Below, one piece after another: positions 58,754 to 64,000 of a DNA stretch of 64,000 nucleotides. The stretch spans positions 1-64,000 of the forward strand of contig JAJYVF010000001.1 of the NCBI GenBank assembly GCA_021792135.1. The letters are read 5' to 3'. How positions within the stretch are numbered: the first letter of the stretch is position 1; every line of letters starts with the position of its first letter. This DNA is from Acidobacteriota bacterium (GTDB lineage: Bacteria; Acidobacteriota; Terriglobia; Terriglobales; Acidobacteriaceae). Below the pieces are notes generated by a model, which made no database searches, had not been told where the DNA came from, and saw only the letters and a list, made by a program, of their open reading frames with translations. Made by a program: the position numbers and the translations under genes.

Positions 58754-60069
58754 TGGCGATTATTGCGCAGGAAAGCGGCGTCCTTCGCCCGGCGGCGGAG
58801 GGGCAGAGCCCGCGGTCGCTGCACTGGCTGGGTGTGCTGTGCGGACTGGTGGCGGGCGCGTGGCTGGGGGCGGCGGAGGCTCCGGTCAAGCTGGTGACGA
58901 TCGGGCTCTCTCCGTATGCCATTTCGCTGTGCATGGTGACCGGGGTCTTTGTGGCGCGCTGGACCTTTCCCACCCTGCTCAAGGGCACGGAATACGTCTT
59001 CGAGGACCTGAACAGCAAGCGGCACCTGATGGTGTGGGCGCTGCTGGCGGGGGCGCTGTGGGCGGTGGCCAATACGCTGACCGTCTTCGCGATCCGGGAT
59101 GTGGGGCTGGCGGTGGCTTTCCCGCTGTGGAACGCGAATTCGCTGGTGGGGCTGATCTGGGCGCGGGTCTTCTTCGGCGAACTGAAGGGGGCGAGCGGCG
59201 GGGTGATTCTCCGGGTGGTGGTGGGAGCGGTGGTGATTGCCCTGGCGGCGACGCTGCTGGGGTTCAGCACGATTCACGGCGATCACGGCGGGGCGGGACA
59301 CGCGATCCGCGGAGTAGCGGCGGCGCTGGGGGCCTGTCTGCTGTGGGGGACGATGTACGTTCCCTACCGCAAGGCTTATCTGAGCGGGATGAATCCGCTG
59401 TCGTTCGTGACGGCCTTTACCGTGGGCGAGCTGGGGACGGTGGCGCTGCTGGCGGTGACGCTGGGCGGCGGCTTCGTGACGATCGAACATGAGCTGCGGC
59501 ATGCGCACCAGGTGCTGTTCTGGCTCTTTCTGGGCGGTTTTGTGTGGGTGGTCGGCGATCTGTTTCAGCAGTACGCGGCCAAGTATGTGGGGATTGGACG
59601 GGGGATTCCGCTGGCCAACACCAATCAGCTGTGGGGGCTGGCGTGGGCGGCGCTGGTTTTTGGGGAACTGCAGGGCGCAACCGGCATGCAGAAGCTTCTG
59701 GTGGTGGGCGGGTCGCTGGGGATGATCGGGGGAGCGGTGCTGGTGGGGTCGGGCGCGGCTACCGGGCGGGAGCAGACCTCGCAGAACGAAGCGGTTGAGC
59801 GGGAATGCGACCGCTACGGTCTGGACTACCTGCGCACGCTGCGTTCGCTGGGCGGCGTGGAGGAGAACGGAAGAGCCGGGAACGGACGGCGCTGGTGGGA
59901 TTATCTGATCATGACGGCCGCGGTGCTCTTCTTTGTTTCCTTTGCGGCGACGGCCGCCGTGCCGACCATGCACCTCAGCGTGCCATGGGTAAGCATTCTG
60001 AGCGGATTGATGCTGTGCGTCCTGGGAATCGGCTGCTATCGGCTGTGGCGGGGCACCAGCTTTTCGTAG
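58753..60069 (+). CDS. GRP-family sugar transporter (RhaT/glucose-uptake type)
   Basis: A 438-residue transporter with 10 hydrophobic helices of the drug/metabolite superfamily. It has LHWLGVLCGLVAGAWLGAAE, AVAFPLWNANSLVGLIWARV, CLLWGTMYVPYRKAYLSGMN and GIGRGIPLANTNQLWGLAWA, the paired Asn/Pro/Trp motif typical of RhaT/GRP. About 70 residues after helix 10 form a hydrophilic insert (EQTSQNEAVERECDRYGLDY) and then a final hydrophobic pair, an uncommon extension. A neighbouring myo-inositol oxygenase suggests that it imports inositol or a related polyol; this is inference. Confidence 0.85.
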   Translation: MAIIAQESGVLRPAAEGQSPRSLHWLGVLCGLVAGAWLGAAEAPVKLVTIGLSPYAISLCMVTGVFVARWTFPTLLKGTEYVFEDLNSKRHLMVWALLAGALWAVANTLTVFAIRDVGLAVAFPLWNANSLVGLIWARVFFGELKGASGGVILRVVVGAVVIALAATLLGFSTIHGDHGGAGHAIRGVAAALGACLLWGTMYVPYRKAYLSGMNPLSFVTAFTVGELGTVALLAVTLGGGFVTIEHELRHAHQVLFWLFLGGFVWVVGDLFQQYAAKYVGIGRGIPLANTNQLWGLAWAALVFGELQGATGMQKLLVVGGSLGMIGGAVLVGSGAATGREQTSQNEAVERECDRYGLDYLRTLRSLGGVEENGRAGNGRRWWDYLIMTAAVLFFVSFAATAAVPTMHLSVPWVSILSGLMLCVLGIGCYRLWRGTSFS

Positions 60070-60151
60070 AGGGCGGATGGGCCTGGGGCGAGGATTGCCA
60101 GGCGTGGAGCGGATAGCTTATGGTTAGTTAGCTCGAAGGCAGGAGGGTTCC

Positions 60152-61018
60152 ATGGCAACCGCGATATCACCCGGACAGGAAAACCCTCTCCGCGGAGACA
60201 TGGAAGAGTGGGACGAGTTTCTCCAGGGGCGGTACCGCGAGGGCAAATCGCAGGAGGAGTTCCGGCAGTACGATGAGAAGGCGACCCCCGGCGTGGCGCG
60301 GTTTTATAAGCTGAACCACGAAAATCAGACCTACGACTACGTTCTTGCCAAAGAGAAGGAGTATTTCGCCCTCAACAAGGGCGAGAAGTCGATCTGGGAG
60401 GCAGCGGAGTTTCTCAACACGCTGGTGGACGACAGCGACCCCGATACCGACCTGACGCAGATCGAGCATCTGCTCCAGACTTCCGAGGCGATCCGGGCCG
60501 ACGGGCATCCGCGGTGGTTTGTGCTGACGGGGTTCGTCCATGACCTGGGAAAGGTGCTGTGCCTGTGGGGCGAGCCGCAGTGGGGCGTCGTGGGCGACAC
60601 TTTTCCGGTCGGATGCGCGTATTCGAAGGACATTGTCTTCCATGAGTATTTCGCCGGCAATCCGGATCTGCACCATCCGGTGTATTCCACGCAGTATGGC
60701 GTCTACGAGCCGAACTGCGGACTGGACAAGGTGCATATGTCGTTCGGCCACGACGGGTATATCTACGAGGTCATGAAGAATTACCTGCCCGGAGAGGCGC
60801 TCTACATGCTGCGGTATCACTCCTTTTACCCGGCGCACCGGCATGGAGCGTATCGTCACCTGATGAATGCCGAGGACGCGGCAATGTTCCGCTGGGTGAA
60901 TGAATTTAACAAGTACGACCTCTACTCCAAGGGACACTCCCGGCCGAAACTCCAGGACATCAAGCCGTACTACGACGATCTGTTTGCGGAGTTCTTCCCC
61001 GCGAAGATCGCCTGGTAA
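60152..61018 (+). CDS. Myo-inositol oxygenase (MIOX)
   Basis: MIOX cleaves myo-inositol to D-glucuronate with O2 and a di-iron centre. The 288-residue protein has the metal ligands in [74 protein letters not shown] and [15 protein letters not shown], all HD-domain-like positions of the eukaryotic enzyme. Length matches animal and plant MIOX. AGGAGGG precedes the ATG at 60152. It lies 82 bases after the transporter gene, so the two may form one catabolic unit. Bacterial MIOX genes are scarce relative to plants and animals. Confidence 0.94.
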   Translation: MATAISPGQENPLRGDMEEWDEFLQGRYREGKSQEEFRQYDEKATPGVARFYKLNHENQTYDYVLAKEKEYFALNKGEKSIWEAAEFLNTLVDDSDPDTDLTQIEHLLQTSEAIRADGHPRWFVLTGFVHDLGKVLCLWGEPQWGVVGDTFPVGCAYSKDIVFHEYFAGNPDLHHPVYSTQYGVYEPNCGLDKVHMSFGHDGYIYEVMKNYLPGEALYMLRYHSFYPAHRHGAYRHLMNAEDAAMFRWVNEFNKYDLYSKGHSRPKLQDIKPYYDDLFAEFFPAKIAW

Positions 61019-61387
61019 CCGGGCTGCTTCGGATGATCCTCAGGCAAGGGCAGGGAGCCGGGATTGGCGCGCACGGATAACCGATCCGCGCATAGATAGC
61101 GCATAACAGCCTGGGGGAGAAGCCGAACGCTGGTAAAACGGGCGAAGAGAAAGCCCGGGCAAAAGCCGTCGAACTGGCGCGGGTGCCTGCAGGGCTGATT
61201 TGGGCCACGACCGCAGGTTCAGTTTTCGATGGCGGATGCTACCCTGCTGATAGGGAGATTGCCCGGGCTTCATCCCGTGACCTTTCTGCCGCGGAAATGC
61301 GGGGAGGTGCAGGGAATGGTTGCTGCGGTGGGTGAATGTGGGTTGAAGGCTTCTCTCCTGTGCAGCAAGTTGCTGATTCTGAACAGT
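61019..61387. other. Intergenic region, no gene seen
   Basis: About 370 bases between MIOX and tRNA-Arg. No supported frame or strong hairpin. It should hold the tRNA promoter. Confidence 0.4.
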
Positions 61388-61464
61388 GGCCCCGTAGCTC
61401 AGGTGGATAGAGCAGCAGTTTCCTAAACTGCGTGTCGGAAGTTCGAGTCTTCCCGGGGTCACCA
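61388..61464 (+). tRNA. tRNA-Arg(CCU)
   Basis: Acceptor GGCCCCG pairs with CGGGGTC, discriminator A, encoded CCA. D-arm GCTCAGGTGGATAGAGC, anticodon stem GCAGT/ACTGC with loop TTCCTAA, anticodon CCU. T-arm GTTCGAGTCTTCCC. It reads AGG codons. Confidence 0.94.
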
Positions 61465-61512
61465 AACCAGGCGTTTCGGGCAAATGACCGGGCAATCGGC
61501 CCAGGCGAGCCC

Positions 61513-63126
61513 TCAGGGCAGCACTTCCGGCTGCGCCACCATTCCATAGAAGGCATTGGCTCCCGAGGTCATGTCGTGTCCGTAGCTCAGCACCACGGTC
61601 GTATGCAGCACAGACACTCTGGCCTCGACTCCGGGATCGAAGAGCCACTGTCGCGTGGAGAGCCCGGAGTTGGGCGCGCTCATGCGGCCGATGTCGAGCA
61701 GAGGCCCGGCATCGAGGCTGATGAGGCCGTTGCTGTAAAGGCGCCGGTCAAATTCGGAGTTCGAGAGGAAATAGCCATTGCCGATCGGGGCACTGCCCTT
61801 GCGTCCATCCCGGGTTGCGACGATGCCGCGCATCCAGAGGTCGGTGTCGTCCCGATCCATGCCCAGCATGTAAAGTTCGTCGAAGGGGGAGGAGCCGAAG
61901 ATCGTGCCCGCGCGCAGCCGCTGGGTCAGCTCATAGGCATGGCCCTGGATGCCGGGCAGCCAGCGGGCCAGCGCCGATGCGCGGAGTTTCTCGCAGATAT
62001 GCGAGGGCGTGGAAATGGTGCGCGCCAGTTCTGAGCTGGCGCCGGCATCCAGGGTAAAGCGGAGCTGGGGGAAATTGGCAAGGCGCTCATCGATGGACGC
62101 GAGCTGCTTGATTTCAAATCCGGGCGTCAGCAGCGATTTGGTCAGGGCGGAGCCGTAGTTCACGCTGCCGAAGGTTCGGTGCGAAAGCTCGCCGCCGAGC
62201 GACCAGCGCAGGCGGCCGCCGGCGAAGGCCGTGAAGCTGGCAGCGGCCACTTCCCGATTGAGGTGCAGCGATCCAAGCACGGGCGCCACGCCGGTAAAGG
62301 AGCGGCGGATGGCCCAGTTCTCGTCGCGAAGATCGGCGGCGAAGCCCCAGCGCCACTGAGGCAACTCATGCGAGGGAGCGGAAAGCGACAGCCACAGGCG
62401 GCGCTTCTGCGAGTCCCAGCGCAGCAGGGAGTCGAAATTGACAGCCGACCGCCGCATGTTCAAGTAGCGCGGATAGATCGTCTCGTACGGCAAGCCGCTG
62501 AAGGTGGAAAGCAGCGCCTGAAAACGGCCCGCACCAAAGCCGTCCAGCTCCTGAGCGCGAAAGACCGCATCGAAGGCGCCGTTCTGCCGTGGATTGAGGT
62601 GAATGCTCCAGGAGGGAAAGATTCCGAGAGCCTGGAGGCGCGCTTCGGTGGCGGTCAGCTGCGGTTCGCGCAGAACAGCGGCGGGCGAAAACGCAAAGGC
62701 ACGATCGAGGAGCAGCCGGTGGACGCGAAGATGGGGATCGAAATGCAGGGCAGCAATGCGGGGCTTGTTGACACGATTCCAGTAGCGGAGCGCCGCGTCC
62801 AGATTGCCGGAGAGGAAATAGACGGTTCCCAGAAAGTTGTTGGCGTAGTCGTCCCTGGGGTCGAGGCGCAGGGCTCTGCGCAGCCAGTGAGCGGCCGCGG
62901 CGTACTGCTTCCGCTCAAAAGCGACGCCGGCCAGTTCGACGGCGAAGCGCTTCTGGCCAGGGCAGGCGCGCTGGCCCTCCAGCATCGCGCGATGCGCATC
63001 GTTCCAGCGGCCGAGACGGGCATACGCCAGGCCCAGTTCGAAATCCACATCGGGGCTCCGCGACGGCATCGCCTCGGCGAGCTTCACAACCTGCGCCCAC
63101 CGATGCTGGGCGAAGAGCTGCTGCAC
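61513..63126 (-). CDS. TPR plus outer-membrane beta-barrel-like protein
   Basis: A 537-residue protein from the GTG at 63126. The first 140 residues have tetratricopeptide repeats (LGLAYARLGRWNDAHRAMLE, VAFERKQYAAAAHWLRRALR, LGTVYFLSGNLDAALRYWNR). The rest (about 160-537) is beta-rich with aromatic ends, as in outer-membrane barrels or porin-like proteins (RRLWLSLSAPSHELPQWRWG, YELTQRLRAGTIFGSS, VVLSYGHDM). Translating upstream in the same frame gives a signal peptide with no ATG, GTG or TTG. The true start may therefore be a CTG at 63246, adding 40 residues. The gene overlaps or abuts the C39-like peptidase gene. Role unknown, possibly surface glycan or peptide export. Confidence 0.7.
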   Translation of the reverse strand: MQQLFAQHRWAQVVKLAEAMPSRSPDVDFELGLAYARLGRWNDAHRAMLEGQRACPGQKRFAVELAGVAFERKQYAAAAHWLRRALRLDPRDDYANNFLGTVYFLSGNLDAALRYWNRVNKPRIAALHFDPHLRVHRLLLDRAFAFSPAAVLREPQLTATEARLQALGIFPSWSIHLNPRQNGAFDAVFRAQELDGFGAGRFQALLSTFSGLPYETIYPRYLNMRRSAVNFDSLLRWDSQKRRLWLSLSAPSHELPQWRWGFAADLRDENWAIRRSFTGVAPVLGSLHLNREVAAASFTAFAGGRLRWSLGGELSHRTFGSVNYGSALTKSLLTPGFEIKQLASIDERLANFPQLRFTLDAGASSELARTISTPSHICEKLRASALARWLPGIQGHAYELTQRLRAGTIFGSSPFDELYMLGMDRDDTDLWMRGIVATRDGRKGSAPIGNGYFLSNSEFDRRLYSNGLISLDAGPLLDIGRMSAPNSGLSTRQWLFDPGVEARVSVLHTTVVLSYGHDMTSGANAFYGMVAQPEVLP

Positions 63127-63206
63127 GCGGGGATCGCGGCTGTGCGATCCGGAGCACTGGGCGTGGGTGGTACGGGCCCAGGGAAAGCAGACCGCCGGCA
63201 GCAGAA

Positions 63207-63758
63207 TTAATGGGAGGAGGGCGCGGGCACGGCGAGCAACATCCAGTCGCCGGTTGCGCTCCAGTCTTTCTCGAATGCTGCACGCTCCTGTGTGAGGAGC
63301 TTACGCTCCGCCGGATCGTTCATGGTGACGAGGTTGCGGGCGGGATCGATGCCGTCCACAACCACATAATGCAGTTCCGACTGGCCCTCGGGGCGGATGG
63401 CGACGATCAGCGGCCGTCCTTTGGCGAGCTGCTCAGGCAGGTCGCTCCAGCGGCCGCTGAGGACGAAGACCAGGAAGCCATGCTGGCGCAGATAGGCCTG
63501 CATGGCAGAAGCCTCGATGCCGTGCGCGCGGGGAGAATAGAGCCGGCGCTGAATGACAGTCACGCTGCTGTCGCGGCCAGCCGGCCTGCTCTGCTGCGCA
63601 GCCCAGTACTGCATCACCATGGAAAGCGAGGCCGCACCGCAGCCCTCCCTGGGCTGGCTCACAAAGGGCACATCGATCCACACGGCACGCGCCGTCCGCG
63701 CGCCGGAGGCGACCGACGCCGCCAGCATCAGAGAAGCTGCGAGCGCGAATCTGCTCAT
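63207..63758 (-). CDS. Secreted C39-like (papain-like) cysteine peptidase
   Basis: A 183-residue protein with a signal peptide (FALAASLMLAASVASGARTA). The catalytic Cys is in FVSQPREGCGAASLSMVMQY, the His in GQSELHYVVVDGID and the third residue in LVTMNDPAERKLL. This is the Peptidase_C39-like fold that lacks the ABC transporter. It ends 39 bases inside the possible extended start of the downstream TPR/barrel gene. Such enzymes may trim peptides, like a double-glycine leader, or act as amidases. The ATG at 63758 is the start of the signal. Confidence 0.83.
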   Translation of the reverse strand: MSRFALAASLMLAASVASGARTARAVWIDVPFVSQPREGCGAASLSMVMQYWAAQQSRPAGRDSSVTVIQRRLYSPRAHGIEASAMQAYLRQHGFLVFVLSGRWSDLPEQLAKGRPLIVAIRPEGQSELHYVVVDGIDPARNLVTMNDPAERKLLTQERAAFEKDWSATGDWMLLAVPAPSSH

Positions 63759-64000
63759 ACCATCAGTGAATCACAATTGCGATCATCACCACGATGGCCG
63801 CGCGATGACAGGCCAGGCCCCAGTAGTGAGATGGCCGGTGTTCAGCGCGATAGCTACGCCGCAAATTTCTCCGCCGCTGTTGGCCTTGGTTCAGGCTCCG
63901 CTGCCCGGCCGCGAAGGCCGGAGGAGCAGCCGCTCGCGATCAGAATTTCGTCCGCACCAATCCGTCATGGCATAGTCTTATGGAAGCGGCTGCTCGCATG

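Noticed and set aside
61465-61512. Continuation of the 61.0-61.6 kb minus-strand frame across tRNA-Arg
   Set aside because: It is antisense to the tRNA and to the TPR gene and has no family features.
63759-64000. A gene crossing the right edge
   Set aside because: On the minus strand the frame starting MRAAASIRLCHDG stops after 19 codons; on the plus strand nothing has a ribosome site or family features.

Overview
The window is GC-rich chromosomal DNA, most probably from an Acidobacteriota member (Terriglobia/Acidobacteriaceae-like). The main reasons are an 810-residue orphan MacB/FtsX-type permease whose N-terminus is that of the ADOP family, an omega-like RNA polymerase subunit close to the acidobacterial form, an arginine gene order ending in a stand-alone GNAT N-acetylglutamate synthase, and many secreted glycoside hydrolases and TonB-C proteins. 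This assignment is inference from protein character; no search was run.

Layout. 1-900: scar of a mobile element. A truncated IS3-type transposase abuts a truncated, frameshifted tyrosine recombinase that points at the 3' end of tRNA-Ala(GGC). 1-13.8 kb: a secreted hypothetical, an ECF sigma/anti-sigma pair, an NTF2-like protein, an ABM monooxygenase, purA, an ABC exporter pair, a TolC-type protein, small conserved proteins, a PEBP remnant, an outer-membrane barrel and a zinc alcohol dehydrogenase. 13.8-28.1 kb: GH35 beta-galactosidase, site-2 protease, two lysophospholipid acyltransferases, a LbH acyltransferase, queA, polA (apparently without proofreading residues), an xseA-glmM operon, a decayed S9 peptidase and a SYLF protein. 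28.5-32.2 kb: surface-glycan genes (flippase, exostosin-like transferase, FkbM methyltransferase). 32.3-40.3 kb: miaB with a bifunctional nuclease, a methyltransferase converging on a GT39-like transferase, a DUF3467 protein, a second GH35, tRNA-Leu(UAG), an omega-like protein and a cold-shock gene with a long leader and a strong terminator.

40.6-53.8 kb is the nitrogen/arginine block: gltB on the minus strand, and divergently argR-argC-argB-argD-argF-argG-argH-GNAT on the plus strand. The gltB/argR intergenic region holds two ARG-box-like palindromes exactly 21 bp apart, the spacing of paired ArgR operators. The cluster ends in a 21-bp degenerate tandem repeat and a perfect terminator hairpin. 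argE/argJ and gltD are absent here.

54.4-64 kb: the orphan permease, a non-coding tract with a 24-bp direct repeat, a TonB-C protein, and a catabolic unit (a 29-codon membrane ORF, a sugar transporter and a eukaryote-like myo-inositol oxygenase). After tRNA-Arg(CCU) comes a C39-like peptidase coupled to a TPR/beta-barrel protein. That protein has an in-frame signal peptide with no canonical start codon.

Most of the window is ordinary housekeeping DNA. The least explained parts are the C39/TPR-barrel pair, the inositol unit, the omega-like paralogue, the anti-sigma factor with a TonB-C-like domain, and the repeat arrays flanking the arginine operon.
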